The notes: generated by a model from the letters alone, not told the origin. A DNA stretch of 64,000 nt from Halomonas getboli (GCF_023094245.1 NZ_JALMEW010000004.1:353453-417452), one strand, 5' to 3'. Positions 20,689 to 29,691 are shown, counted from the first letter of the stretch. Made by a program: numbers and translations.

Positions 20689-22353
20689 ATGCCGCTGACT
20701 CCCCTTCGACGCGACGACCAGCCGGACTGGTGGCGCGGCGCGGTGATCTACCAGGTCTACCCGCGCAGCTTTCTGGACACCAACGGCGACGGCATCGGCG
20801 ACCTGCAGGGCGTGATCGACCGGCTCGATTACATCGCCTCTCTGGGCGTCGATGCCATCTGGCTGTCGCCCTTCTTCACCTCGCCGATGAAAGACTTCGG
20901 CTACGACGTCAGCGACTATCGCGGCGTCGATCCGATGTTCGGCACCCTCGAGGACGTCGACCGCCTGGTCGAGGCGGCCCATGCCCGCGGCCTCAAGGTC
21001 ACCATCGACCAGGTGCTGTCCCACAGCTCCGACCAGCATCCCTGGTTCCAGCAGAGCCGCCAGAGCCGCGACAATCCCAGGGCCGACTGGTACGTGTGGG
21101 CCGATCCCAAGCCCGACGGCGCCCCGCCCACCAACTGGCAGGCCATCTTCGGCGGCTCCGCCTGGCAGTGGGACACCCGCCGCTGCCAGTACTACCTGCA
21201 CAACTTCCTGGCCGAGCAGCCGGACCTCAACTTCCGCAATCCGGAAGTCGTGGAAGCCATCCTCGGCGAGGTACGTTTCTGGCTGGAACGCGGCGTCGAC
21301 GGCTTCCGTCTGGATGCCATCAACTTCTGCACCCACGGCGATCTTCGGGATAATCCTCCCAGAGAGGAGGTCGTGGAGGGCTTTATCGGGGTACGCCCCG
21401 ACAACCCCTACGGCTACCAGCGCCACCTGTACGACAAGACCCAGCCGGAGAACCTGGCCTTCCTCGAACGGCTGCGCGCGCTGCTCGACGAGTATCCCGG
21501 TACCACCAGCGTCGGGGAGGTCGGCGACGACGATGCCCTGGGCGTGATGGCCGACTACACCCGGGGCGGCAACCGGCTGCACATGTGCTACTCCTTCAAC
21601 CTGCTCACCGAGCAGGCCGCGCCCGAGGACCTGCTGGCACCGCTGACCGAGATGGAGGCCCGCATCGGCGACGGCTGGCCGTGCTGGGCGCTGGGCAACC
21701 ACGACGTCACCCGCCTCGCTACCCGCTGGGGCGCCGAGGGCGAGGCCGCCAGGCTGCGGCTCTATCTCGCCTTCCTGCTCACCCAGCGCGGCAGCGTCTG
21801 CCTCTATCAGGGCGAGGAGCTGGGCCTGCCCGAGGCCGAGCTCACCTTCGAGCAGCTGGTCGACCCGGCCGGCATCACCTTCTGGCCGAGCTACAAGGGA
21901 CGCGACGGCTGCCGCACCCCCATGCCCTGGCGGGCCGAAGCGCCCCACGGCGGCTTCTCCAGCGCTTCACCCTGGCTGCCGCTGCCGGACGCCCACCGCG
22001 CCCTGGCCGTGGATCGTCAAGAGCGCGATCCGGACTCGCTGCTCAACGCCACCCGCGCCTTCCTGGCCTTCCGCCGCCGGCACCCCTCCCTGGTCAAGGG
22101 CGAGATCCGCTACCACCCGCTGCGCGACGACGTCATCTGCCTCGAGCGGGTGCATGGCGACGAGCGGCTGCTGGTGGCGCTCAATTTCGCCGACGCGACC
22201 CGCGAACTCGACGCTCCCGGGAGCGCCTGTGCCCTCGACGACGCGCCGGTGATGATCAACGGCGTCTGGCGGGATGGCCGACTGACGCTTCCCTCCTGCG
22301 GCATCGCCATCGCCCGCTGCCCGGACGACGTCCGCTGGACACCCGCTCCCTGA
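20689..22353 (+). CDS. GH13 alpha-glucosidase 2
   Basis: 554 aa, no export signal, second GH13 enzyme of the operon. The nucleophile is D209 in GFRLDAINF, the acid/base E277 in SVGEVGDDD, and region IV is LGNHDVTR. It differs from copies 1 and 3 around residues 214-250, where GEV/CTHGDLRDNPPREE replaces the YFHD loop, a region that shapes the substrate entrance. The bond preference therefore probably differs, but which bond cannot be told. The preceding ATPase stops 70 bases upstream. A GGAGA site precedes ATG 20689. Confidence 0.88.
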   Translation: MPLTPLRRDDQPDWWRGAVIYQVYPRSFLDTNGDGIGDLQGVIDRLDYIASLGVDAIWLSPFFTSPMKDFGYDVSDYRGVDPMFGTLEDVDRLVEAAHARGLKVTIDQVLSHSSDQHPWFQQSRQSRDNPRADWYVWADPKPDGAPPTNWQAIFGGSAWQWDTRRCQYYLHNFLAEQPDLNFRNPEVVEAILGEVRFWLERGVDGFRLDAINFCTHGDLRDNPPREEVVEGFIGVRPDNPYGYQRHLYDKTQPENLAFLERLRALLDEYPGTTSVGEVGDDDALGVMADYTRGGNRLHMCYSFNLLTEQAAPEDLLAPLTEMEARIGDGWPCWALGNHDVTRLATRWGAEGEAARLRLYLAFLLTQRGSVCLYQGEELGLPEAELTFEQLVDPAGITFWPSYKGRDGCRTPMPWRAEAPHGGFSSASPWLPLPDAHRALAVDRQERDPDSLLNATRAFLAFRRRHPSLVKGEIRYHPLRDDVICLERVHGDERLLVALNFADATRELDAPGSACALDDAPVMINGVWRDGRLTLPSCGIAIARCPDDVRWTPAP

Positions 22354-22361
22354 GCGTCGAT

Positions 22362-22382
22362 GCCGGGAGGCCCCCTCCTGGC
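22362..22382 (+). other. Intercistronic hairpin before binding protein 2
   Basis: GCCGGGAGG (22362-22370) pairs with CCTCCTGGC (22374-22382) through nine pairs including one G-U, with a three-base loop. It begins nine bases after the glucosidase 2 stop. No T run follows, so read-through or RNA-end protection is more likely than full termination. Confidence 0.55.
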
Positions 22383-22426
22383 AAGACATGACGGCATGGC
22401 CCCAACAACGACAAGACGAGGATCCC

Positions 22427-23716
22427 ATGAAGACATCGATTCGCCTGCTCACCCCGCATCGCCCACTGATCGCCGGCCTGCTGCTCGGCGGCTCGGCGCT
22501 GGCCGCCGGGCCCGCGCTCGCCACCGAGATCGCCATCGCCTGCGGCTCCGGCGATGCCGCCGACTACTGCCCGACCGCGGCCCGGCTCTGGGCCGAGACG
22601 ACCGGCAACAGCGTAAAGGTCGTCTCCACGCCCAACGGCACCACGGAGAAGCTGTCGCTGTATCAGCAGCTCTTGGGCAGCGAATCCAGCGATGTGGACG
22701 TGCTGATGGTGGATATCGTCTGGCCGGGTATGCTGGGCAACCATCTGGCCGATCTCTCGGAGTACCTGCCCGAGGACGCCACCGACGGCTTCTTTCCGGC
22801 GCTGATCGACAACAACACCGTCGATGGCCGCCTGGTCGCGCTGCCCTGGTACACCGACGCCGGCCTGCTCTACTACCGCAAGGATCTGCTCGAGAAATAC
22901 GACCGGGAGGTGCCGACCACCTGGCAGCAGCTGACCGAGACGGCCCGGTTCATCCAGACCGCCGAGCGCGAGGGTGGCAACGACGACTTCTGGGGCTACA
23001 GCTTCCAGGGACGCGCCTACGAGGGACTGACCTGCAACGCTCTCGAGTGGGTCGCCAGCTACGGCGGCGGCACCCTGGTCGACGGTCAGGGAGACGTCAC
23101 CATCGACAATCCCCGCGCCGCCGCGGCGCTGGACATGGCCGCCTCCTGGATCGGCACCATCGCGCCGGAGGGCGCGCTGAACCACACCGAGGAAGAGACC
23201 CGCGGCATCTTCCAGTCCGGCAACGCGCTGTTCCTGCGCAACTGGCCCTACGTCTGGTCGCTGGCCAACGGCGAGGGCAGCGAGGTAGCCGGCAAGATCG
23301 GCATGGCGCCGCTGCCCCGCGGCCCGGAGGGCGAGCCCGCCGCCACCCTCGGCGGCTGGAACTTCGCCGTGTCGCGCTATTCCGAGCATCCCCGGCTGGC
23401 CGCCGATCTGGCCGCCTTCATCACCTCCCCCGCGCAGCAGAAGGCCCACGCCCTGGAGAAGGGCATGAACCCCACCCGTGAAGCGCTCTACCAAGACGAG
23501 GAGGTGCTGGCCCGCAACCCCTCCATGAGCGATCTCTACGAGACCCTCGCCAACGGCGTGCCGCGTCCGGCCACCGTCACCGGCGATGCCTATGCGCGGG
23601 TCTCCAACGCCTTCTTCAACCGCACCCACCAGGTGCTCTCCGGCGAGCTGGACGGCGCCAGCGCGGTCCAGCAGCTGGGCCGCGAACTCGAGCGTCTCGG
23701 CCGGCGCGGCTGGTAG
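22427..23716 (+). CDS. Sugar ABC transporter substrate-binding protein (family 1), copy 2
   Basis: 429-aa periplasmic binding protein with a signal peptide (PLIAGLLLGGSALAAGPALA, about residues 12-32). It is a paralogue of the protein at 14.7-16.0 kb, sharing blocks such as VVSTPNGTTEKLSLYQQ, DAGLLYYRKDLLEKY and GRAYEGLTCNALEWVAS. No second permease pair accompanies it, so it probably delivers another oligosaccharide to the same permeases. ATG 22427 follows an ACGAGGA site. Glucosidase 3 comes next, so binding protein plus glucosidase may be a duplicated unit. Confidence 0.87.
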   Translation: MKTSIRLLTPHRPLIAGLLLGGSALAAGPALATEIAIACGSGDAADYCPTAARLWAETTGNSVKVVSTPNGTTEKLSLYQQLLGSESSDVDVLMVDIVWPGMLGNHLADLSEYLPEDATDGFFPALIDNNTVDGRLVALPWYTDAGLLYYRKDLLEKYDREVPTTWQQLTETARFIQTAEREGGNDDFWGYSFQGRAYEGLTCNALEWVASYGGGTLVDGQGDVTIDNPRAAAALDMAASWIGTIAPEGALNHTEEETRGIFQSGNALFLRNWPYVWSLANGEGSEVAGKIGMAPLPRGPEGEPAATLGGWNFAVSRYSEHPRLAADLAAFITSPAQQKAHALEKGMNPTREALYQDEEVLARNPSMSDLYETLANGVPRPATVTGDAYARVSNAFFNRTHQVLSGELDGASAVQQLGRELERLGRRGW

Positions 23717-23727
23717 GCCCCTTCCTG

Positions 23728-23758
23728 CCGCCCGGCCACAGACGCCACGGCCGGGCGG
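23728..23758 (+). other. Intercistronic hairpin before glucosidase 3
   Basis: CCGCCCGGCC (23728-23737) pairs perfectly with GGCCGGGCGG (23749-23758) over an 11-base loop, starting 12 bases after the binding-protein stop. No T run follows. Such hairpins after a binding-protein gene often raise its mRNA relative to the genes downstream. Confidence 0.6.
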
Positions 23759-23788
23759 CCACTCCCTGTCAGCGAAAGGTATCCTTGC

Positions 23789-25435
23789 ATGACGCTTTCC
23801 CAACGACGTCGGGACGCCCGGCACGACTGGTGGCGCGGCGCCACGATCTACCAGATCTATCCGCGTAGCTTCATGGACGCCAACGGCGACGGCATCGGCG
23901 ATCTGCCCGGTATCACCTCGCGGCTCGAGCACGTGGCGAGCCTCCATGTCGACGCCATCTGGCTGTCGCCCTTCTTTACCTCGCCGATGGACGACTTCGG
24001 CTACGACGTCGCCAACTATCGCGACGTCGACCCGATGTTCGGCACCCTCGACGACTTCCGCGCCCTGGTCGACCGCGCCCACGAGCTCGGGCTGCGAGTG
24101 ATCATCGACCAGGTGCTGTCGCACAGCTCGGACCGGCATGCCTGGTTCCAGGAGAGTCGCCAGGACCGCACCAATCCCAGGGCCGACTGGTACGTCTGGG
24201 CCGACCCCGAGCCCGACGGCAATCCGCCCAACAACTGGATGGCGGCCTTCAGCGGTCGCGCCTGGACCTTCGACGCCCGGCGCCGGCAGTACTACCTGCA
24301 CAACTTCCTGCCCAGCCAGCCGGATCTCAACTTCCATCATCCCGAGGTACAGCAGGCCCAGCTCGACAACCTGCGCTTCTGGCTGGAGCTCGGCGTCGAC
24401 GGCTTCCGCTTCGACGTGGTCAACTACTACTTCCACGACCGCGCCCTGACCGACAACCCGCCGATGCCCCGCGAGCGGGTCCAGCCCGGCAACCCCCAGA
24501 GCTATCAGTTCCAGCAGCACAACATCGAGCAAGCGGAAAACCTGGCCTACCTCGAGCGTGTTCGCGCGCTGCTCGACGAATATCCCGGCTCGACCACCGT
24601 GGGCGAGATCGGCGGCAACGATCCGCTGCCGACCATGGCCGCCTACACCGCCGGCGACTCGCGACTGCACATGGCCTACACCTTCGACCTGCTGGACAGT
24701 ACCGGCGACGCACGCGAGCTCCATGAGGTGCTGGCCCGCTTCCGTGAGCTCGGCGACGACACCTGGCCGTGCTGGGCACTCTCCAACCACGACGTCGAGC
24801 GCAGCGCCAGCAGCTGGGGCCAGGCGCGTGCTCTGCTGGCGCTGACGGTGCTCTGCTCACTGCGCGGCAGCCTGTGTCTCTATCAGGGCGAGGAGCTGGG
24901 CCTGCCTGAGGCCGAACTGGCCTTCGAGGATCTGCAGGATCCGTTCGGCATCAACCTGTGGCCGGAGGTCAAGGGACGCGACGGCTGCCGCACGCCGATG
25001 GTCTGGGACGAGACCGCCAACGGCGGCTTCTCCGACCACGGCGTCGCCACCTGGCTGCCGGTCGACCCGCGCCATCGGCCGCTGGCCGTCACGCGCCAGG
25101 CGCAGGACACCGACAGCCTGCTGCATCGGGTTCGCCGACTGCTGAAGCAGCGCGCCGGCAGCGATGTCCTGCGCCGCGGCGACCAGCGGCTGATCGCCCC
25201 CGAGGCGCTGCCCGACGGCGTCTTCGGCGTGATCCGCACGCTTGGCGACCGGCGACTGCTGTGCCTGGCCCATCTCGGCCATGGCGACACCCCGTCTGAT
25301 ATCGCCCTCGACGGGCTGGCCGCCGGCCTCGAGCACGGCCATGTCCTCGACCTGCCGGGCATGCCGACGCCCCAGCGGCAGGGCGGTGCCCTGCGTCTGT
25401 CCCCCGGTGCCGCCGCCTGGCTGGACCTCTCCTGA
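23789..25435 (+). CDS. GH13 alpha-glucosidase 3
   Basis: 548 aa, no export signal. Catalytic residues are D209 in GFRFDVVNY and E273 in TVGEIGGND, with region IV LSNHDVER. It is nearer to glucosidase 1 than to glucosidase 2 (shared YFHD loop, HHPEV, RRRQYYLHNFL). Phe replaces Leu beside the nucleophile (FRFD against FRLD). It ends the enzyme part of the operon, 94 bases before the LacI gene, with a GC palindrome (25442-25459) directly after its stop. Confidence 0.9.
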   Translation: MTLSQRRRDARHDWWRGATIYQIYPRSFMDANGDGIGDLPGITSRLEHVASLHVDAIWLSPFFTSPMDDFGYDVANYRDVDPMFGTLDDFRALVDRAHELGLRVIIDQVLSHSSDRHAWFQESRQDRTNPRADWYVWADPEPDGNPPNNWMAAFSGRAWTFDARRRQYYLHNFLPSQPDLNFHHPEVQQAQLDNLRFWLELGVDGFRFDVVNYYFHDRALTDNPPMPRERVQPGNPQSYQFQQHNIEQAENLAYLERVRALLDEYPGSTTVGEIGGNDPLPTMAAYTAGDSRLHMAYTFDLLDSTGDARELHEVLARFRELGDDTWPCWALSNHDVERSASSWGQARALLALTVLCSLRGSLCLYQGEELGLPEAELAFEDLQDPFGINLWPEVKGRDGCRTPMVWDETANGGFSDHGVATWLPVDPRHRPLAVTRQAQDTDSLLHRVRRLLKQRAGSDVLRRGDQRLIAPEALPDGVFGVIRTLGDRRLLCLAHLGHGDTPSDIALDGLAAGLEHGHVLDLPGMPTPQRQGGALRLSPGAAAWLDLS

Positions 25436-25484
25436 TTCGGACGCCGCCGCGCGGCGGCGGCTGTTCATCGTCACCATGGGCGGC

Positions 25485-25514
25485 TATGCTAGGCGCCTAA
25501 CTAAATCGATTCAG
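25485..25514 (+). promoter_or_regulatory. Promoter -10 and LacI-type operator of the local regulator
   Basis: TATGCT at 25485-25490 is a plausible -10 with a weak -35 (TGTTCA, 25462-25467) 17 bases away. Operator CTAAATCGATTCAG at 25501-25514 has a CG centre and the same outer bases as the sites at 14458 and 14638. It would lie over the start of transcription, a classic repressing position, 16 bases before the regulator's GTG start. Confidence 0.6.
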
Positions 25515-25529
25515 ACAGCGAGCCTTCCC

Positions 25530-26579
25530 GTGCCTTCGTCACGCCGTATCACCCTGAAGGAGCTGGCCCGTCACCTCGGGGTGTCCACGGCCAGCGTGTC
25601 CAACGCCTTCAACCGCCCGGATCAGCTCTCGCACGCCCTGCGCGAGCGGATCCTCGCGGAGGCTCGGCGCCTGGGCTATCGCGGCCCCGACGCCAAGGCC
25701 CGTAGCCTGCGCACCGGCCGCTCGCAGATCGTCGCGGTGCTGCTCGCCGAGAGCCTGACCTACAGCCTCAACGATGCCGTGGCCAGCGAGCTGCTGTCGG
25801 GCATCGCCGAGGTGCTGGACGCCCACGGCCACACCCTGCTGCTGCTGTCGGGGCGACAGGCCAACGACCGAATGCCGGACTCGGCGAGCATCGCCGACGG
25901 CTTCATCGTCTATGGCCTGATGCCCAGCCCCGCGCTGCTCGGCGACCTGCCTTCGCAGCGCCCCCAGGTCGCGGTGGACTTCGACATCGAGGGCCGGGCC
26001 AGCGTCCATGTGGACAACGAGCCCGCGGCTCACGCCATCGCCCGTCATGCGCTGAAGACGCCGCCGCGCCGCGCCGGCATCATCAACCTGCGCCTCACCG
26101 AACGGGCCTGCAACGGCCGCATCGACGCCGACCAGGCGCTGCTGTCGGCACATCAGACCATCACTCGCGCGCGGCTGGACGGCTTCTATCGCGCCTTCGA
26201 CGAGTGCGGCCTCGACCCCGCATCGGTGCCGATGTGGAACATCGAGGAGAACACCTTCGATGTCTGCACGCCTGTGATCGAGGCGATCCTCGACCTTCCC
26301 GACGCCGAGCGGCCCGACCTGCTGCTGTGCATGTCCGACCGTATCGCCCTGACGGTGCTGACCCTGGCCGAACGGCGCGGCCTGCGGATTCCCGAGGACC
26401 TGCGCATCACCGGCTTCGACGGCATCGCCGAGGGCCAGTATCGCTCGCCGCGACTGACCACGGTCCGCCAGGACAGCGTCGAGAAGGGGCGCATCGCGGC
26501 ACGCACGGTGCTGGGGCTGGAAGCGGCCACGTCCCGCCTGCTCACCACCGAGCTGCTGGTCGGCGAGACCTGCCCCTGA
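25530..26579 (+). CDS. LacI-family regulator of the alpha-glucoside locus
   Basis: 349-aa LacI/GalR-type regulator. HTH at about residues 6-50 (ITLKELARHLGVSTASVSNA), hinge, then a periplasmic-binding-protein-like sensor domain ending DLRITGFDGIAEGQYRSPRL. I choose the GTG at 25530, because the ATG further upstream (25476) would put the operator inside the coding region. HTH position ASVSNAFNRP differs a little from the usual TVSRALN. It follows three glucosidases and a sugar importer, so the effector is presumably an alpha-glucoside or a product of one. It probably represses the operon and itself. Confidence 0.85.
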   Translation: MPSSRRITLKELARHLGVSTASVSNAFNRPDQLSHALRERILAEARRLGYRGPDAKARSLRTGRSQIVAVLLAESLTYSLNDAVASELLSGIAEVLDAHGHTLLLLSGRQANDRMPDSASIADGFIVYGLMPSPALLGDLPSQRPQVAVDFDIEGRASVHVDNEPAAHAIARHALKTPPRRAGIINLRLTERACNGRIDADQALLSAHQTITRARLDGFYRAFDECGLDPASVPMWNIEENTFDVCTPVIEAILDLPDAERPDLLLCMSDRIALTVLTLAERRGLRIPEDLRITGFDGIAEGQYRSPRLTTVRQDSVEKGRIAARTVLGLEAATSRLLTTELLVGETCP

Positions 26580-26585
26580 AGGGAC

Positions 26586-26601
26586 TTGCACCGGAATTGC
26601 A
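26586..26601 (+). promoter_or_regulatory. Tandem TTGCA repeats upstream of baeS
   Basis: TTGCA occurs at 26586-26590 and 26597-26601, 11 bases apart, on the same face of the helix, 64 bases before the baeS start. The same word recurs upstream of the spy-like gene, suggesting a BaeR site. Confidence 0.45.
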
Positions 26602-26664
26602 TCCTCCCGCCGGCTCGTTGCGCTACGCTGGGCCTCTTTGCCGCTGCCGCCAAGAGCCCGTGCC

Positions 26665-28101
26665 ATGTCCCTTCGCCACGCCCTGAACCCGGCCGTGTCC
26701 CGACTCGGGGTCAAGCTGTTCGCCATCATTCTGGTGGTCAACGTCGCCATCGCCGGGCTGGTGTTCATCGCCGTGTCGCGCAGCCTCGATCAGGGCTTCA
26801 TCGAGTATCTGGACCGTACCCAGACCCAGCGCGCCGAGACCCTGGCCACCGGGCTCGCCGACGAGTGGGCGCGGCGCGGCGACTGGCAGTGGCTGCGCCA
26901 GTCGCCGCGGGCCTGGCGTCACGTAGTGCGCCGCCAGCTGTGGCCCGGCGAGGCGCCGCCGGAGGGCCTGGAGCGCGGCCTCGGCGATCCCAAGGACTTC
27001 GTGCTCCACGACGCCAACGGCCTGCCGGTGATCGGCCTGCCGCCGGACAACGACCTGGAAGCCGCGGAGCTGCGCTGGCTGCCGATCCTCAGCGGCGGCG
27101 AGCGGGTCGGCACCCTGGGCTATCGGCCGCCGCAGCAGCTGATGGCACGCATGGATCGCATCTTCCTCTCGCAGCAGCGGCGCAACCTGACCATCATCGT
27201 CGTCGCCCTGGGGCTGGCCTCGCTGCTGCTCGCCGGCGGGCTGTCCTGGTGGCTGGGGCGCCGGGCCCGCGGCATGATGCTGGCCACGCGCCGCCTCACC
27301 GAGGGCGACTACAGCATTCGGCTGCCCGAGCGCGGTCGCGACGAGCTGTCGAGCCTGTCGCGGGACTTCAACGTGCTGGCCGCCACCCTGGAGGCCAGCC
27401 GCGAGGCCCGAAGCCGCTGGGTCTCGGACATCGCCCACGAGCTGCGCACCCCGCTGGCCGTGCTGCGCGGCGAGATCGAGGCGATGCAGGATGGCATCCG
27501 CCCGCTGGATCTGGACAGCCTCGGCTCGCTGGGTCAGGAGGTCGGCCAGCTGGAGCGCCTGGTGGCCGACCTGCGGCTGCTGTCGCAGAGCGACGCCGGT
27601 GCCCTGGAGGTACAGCTGGCGCCGCTGGACCTGGCTGCCAGCCTGGGCGACCGCCTCGACGAGGCCGATACCTGGCTCAAGGATGCCGACATCACGCTCG
27701 AGACCGACATCACCGGCCCGGCCTGGATCCGTGGCGACACCCAGCGCCTGCGCCAGCTGTGGACCAACCTGCTCGACAACACCTGCGCCTACACCCATAC
27801 GCCAGGACGGCTGAGGGTCACGCTGACTCACGTAGGCGACCATTACCGGCTGTGCTGGGAGGACAGCGCGCCCGGCGTGCCCGAGGCGGAGATGCCGCGG
27901 CTCACCGAGCGCCTCTACCGGGTCGAGGGCTCGCGCAACCGCGCCAGCGGCGGCAGCGGCCTGGGCCTGTCGATCGCCATGGCCCTGGCCCGCGCCCACG
28001 GCGCCGAGATGACGCCCAGTGCCTCGTCGCTCGACGGGCTATGCTGGACCCTGACCTTCCCCGCCATCGCCGATCATCAGCTCAGGGAGGAAGACGCATG
28101 A
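26665..28101 (+). CDS. baeS: Envelope-stress sensor histidine kinase, BaeS-like
   Basis: 478-aa membrane kinase. First transmembrane segment about residues 15-37 (LFAIILVVNVAIAGLVFIAV), a periplasmic sensor to about 175, second segment IIVVALGLASLLLAGGLSWW, a HAMP region, H-box SDIAHELRTPLAVLRGEIEA, N-box LWTNLLDNTCAYTH and G-box GGSGLGLSIAMAL. The motif SRSLDQGFIEYLDR after the first membrane segment is typical of BaeS. It overlaps baeR by ATGA, and a Spy-like gene, a classic Bae target in E. coli, follows. An ATG nine codons upstream is possible but adds a Pro/Arg-rich tail. Confidence 0.87.
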   Translation: MSLRHALNPAVSRLGVKLFAIILVVNVAIAGLVFIAVSRSLDQGFIEYLDRTQTQRAETLATGLADEWARRGDWQWLRQSPRAWRHVVRRQLWPGEAPPEGLERGLGDPKDFVLHDANGLPVIGLPPDNDLEAAELRWLPILSGGERVGTLGYRPPQQLMARMDRIFLSQQRRNLTIIVVALGLASLLLAGGLSWWLGRRARGMMLATRRLTEGDYSIRLPERGRDELSSLSRDFNVLAATLEASREARSRWVSDIAHELRTPLAVLRGEIEAMQDGIRPLDLDSLGSLGQEVGQLERLVADLRLLSQSDAGALEVQLAPLDLAASLGDRLDEADTWLKDADITLETDITGPAWIRGDTQRLRQLWTNLLDNTCAYTHTPGRLRVTLTHVGDHYRLCWEDSAPGVPEAEMPRLTERLYRVEGSRNRASGGSGLGLSIAMALARAHGAEMTPSASSLDGLCWTLTFPAIADHQLREEDA

Positions 28102-28811
28102 GCACAACGGAACTCGCGACCGATACCGTCCTGATCGTCGAGGACGAACCCAAGATCGCCCGCCTGGTGGCCGACTACCTGACGGGCAGCGGCTTCACGC
28201 CGCATCATGTGGAGCACGGCGACGCCGTGTTGCCTTGGCTGGAGGAGCGCGAGACGCTGCCCGAACTGGTGCTGCTGGACCTGATGCTGCCCGGCACCGA
28301 CGGCCTGACGCTGTGCCGCGAGATCCGCCAGCGCTGGCCGAAGGTCGCCATCATCATGCTCACCGCTCGGGTCGAGGAGGTCGACCGCCTGCTGGGCCTG
28401 GAGCTCGGCGCCGACGACTACATCTGCAAGCCGTTCAGCCCCCGCGAGGTGGTGGCCAGGGCCCGCGCCGTGCTGCGCCGCAGCCGCGCCGCCACCGCGC
28501 CGGAGGAGGCACCGGAAGAGGCCCAGCTGAGCCTAGACGACGAGGGCTGGCGGGCGCTGGCCGACGGCCACGACCTGGCGCTGACCGCGGTGGAGTTCCA
28601 GCTGCTGCGGGTGATGATGCACTCCCCCGGGCGCATCTTCTCCCGCGAACAGCTGATGGATCACATGTATCGCGACCACCGCATCGTCTCCGAGCGCACC
28701 GTGGACAGCCACATCAAGAAGCTGCGCAAGAAGATCGCCGAGGTCTGGCCCGAGCGCGAGATCATCCGCTCGGTCTACGGCGTCGGCTACAAGTACCAGC
28801 CGGAGGAGTGA
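28098..28811 (+). CDS. baeR: Response regulator BaeR (OmpR family)
   Basis: 237 aa. Receiver domain (about 10-125) with the acidic pair VEDEPK, phospho-Asp in LVLLDLMLPGTDG, Thr in IIMLTARVEE and Lys in ICKPFSPRE. The C-terminal winged helix of the OmpR type ends SVYGVGYKYQPEE. Start ATG 28098 is inside the baeS stop, after GGGAGGAAG, so the pair is translationally coupled. It controls envelope-stress genes in enterobacteria, and here the likely target lies 114 bases downstream. Confidence 0.9.
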   Translation: MSTTELATDTVLIVEDEPKIARLVADYLTGSGFTPHHVEHGDAVLPWLEERETLPELVLLDLMLPGTDGLTLCREIRQRWPKVAIIMLTARVEEVDRLLGLELGADDYICKPFSPREVVARARAVLRRSRAATAPEEAPEEAQLSLDDEGWRALADGHDLALTAVEFQLLRVMMHSPGRIFSREQLMDHMYRDHRIVSERTVDSHIKKLRKKIAEVWPEREIIRSVYGVGYKYQPEE

Positions 28812-28843
28812 TTCCAGGGCGCGCGTCGGACGGCGTCCTCGAA

Positions 28844-28872
28844 GTTTGCACGCTGGCTGCAAACCGCTTGCA
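28844..28872 (+). promoter_or_regulatory. TTGCA inverted/direct repeat upstream of the Spy-like gene
   Basis: GTTTGCA (28844-28850) and TGCAAAC (28858-28864) form a perfect 7-bp inverted repeat with a seven-base spacer. A further TTGCA lies at 28868-28872, exactly 22 bases from the first TTGCA at 28846. Spacings of 11 (baeS) and 22 (here) keep the words on one helix face. Probable BaeR binding region. Confidence 0.5.
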
Positions 28873-28925
28873 CGCCCGGGAGCGACAGTGAGGGTGTCCA
28901 TTCGAGGCCAAGAGGATTGCCCGAG

Positions 28926-29591
28926 ATGAAACCGACGCACCTGACCCGCAAGCTGTTCGCCCCCGCCCTGCTCGCCGCCGCCATCGCGCCGCTGGCGTTC
29001 TCCGCCAGCGCCGGCCAGGGCGGGCCCCACGGCCAGCCCCAGCCGGGCGGCTTCCACGCCGAGCAGCGCGAGGCGCTGTTCGAGCGAGCCGGCATCGACG
29101 CCGAGACGCGTGACGAGCTCGCCGAGGCCGAGCAGCAGCACCGCGATGCCCTCCGCGAACTGAACCAGGACTACCGCGAGCAGATCGACGGCATCCTCGA
29201 TGACGAGCAACGCGCAGCCATCGACGAGGCCCGCCAGGAGATGCGTCAGGAGCACCGCGCCGAGATGCGTGAGGCCAGGCAGGAGCGCGTTGACGCCGTG
29301 ATCGACGGCTGGGACCTGAACGATGAGACCCGCCAGTCCCTCGACGAGCTGCGCCAGTCCTTCATGGACAACGCCAAGGCGCTGCAGCAGCGGACGTTCG
29401 ATTCCCGAGACGAGCGCCGCCAGGCCTGGCTGTCACTGCGCGACGAGCACCGCGAGGCCCTGAGCGAGCTGCTGACCGAGGAGCAGATCGGCGAACTGGA
29501 ACAGGCCATGCGACCGCCCCATGACGGCCCCGGCCATCGCGGCGAGCGAGGCCATCACGGCAAGCCGGGCCCGCATGGCGACGCCGAATAA
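28926..29591 (+). CDS. Spy/CpxP-like periplasmic chaperone
   Basis: 221 aa, signal peptide about residues 1-27 (KLFAPALLAAAIAPLAFSASA). The mature protein is almost wholly helical and very rich in Glu, Arg, Gln and Asp, with LTEEQIGEL-like repeats close to the LTxxQ motifs that define Spy and CpxP. The tail is His/Gly/Pro rich (PPHDGPGHRGERGHHGKPG), which could bind metal. Spy prevents periplasmic protein aggregation and is controlled by BaeSR and CpxAR in E. coli. AGAGGA at 28911-28916 is nine bases before ATG 28926. Longer than E. coli Spy (161 aa). Confidence 0.8.
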   Translation: MKPTHLTRKLFAPALLAAAIAPLAFSASAGQGGPHGQPQPGGFHAEQREALFERAGIDAETRDELAEAEQQHRDALRELNQDYREQIDGILDDEQRAAIDEARQEMRQEHRAEMREARQERVDAVIDGWDLNDETRQSLDELRQSFMDNAKALQQRTFDSRDERRQAWLSLRDEHREALSELLTEEQIGELEQAMRPPHDGPGHRGERGHHGKPGPHGDAE

Positions 29592-29624
29592 CGCTTCCAT
29601 TTCAAAAAGTTGACTCCCCTCAAC

Positions 29625-29648
29625 GCCCGGCCCTTGGCCGGGCTTTTT
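29625..29648 (+). terminator. Terminator after the Spy-like gene
   Basis: GCCCGGCC (29625-29632) pairs with GGCCGGGC (29636-29643) and is followed at once by TTTTT (29644-29648). A textbook intrinsic terminator, 34 bases after the stop. Confidence 0.9.
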
Positions 29649-29691
29649 CGTCCCTGAACACTAATTTTGATTCGCCTTTACGGCCGGCAAC

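Noticed and set aside
22256..24790. An 844-codon minus-strand open frame across glucosidase 2, binding protein 2 and glucosidase 3
   Set aside because: Antisense shadow of three recognisable genes, with no motif of its own.
25442..25459. 18-bp GC palindrome after glucosidase 3 as a terminator
   Set aside because: Palindrome without a loop gives at most a seven-pair hairpin and no T run follows. Noted only as a possible pause.
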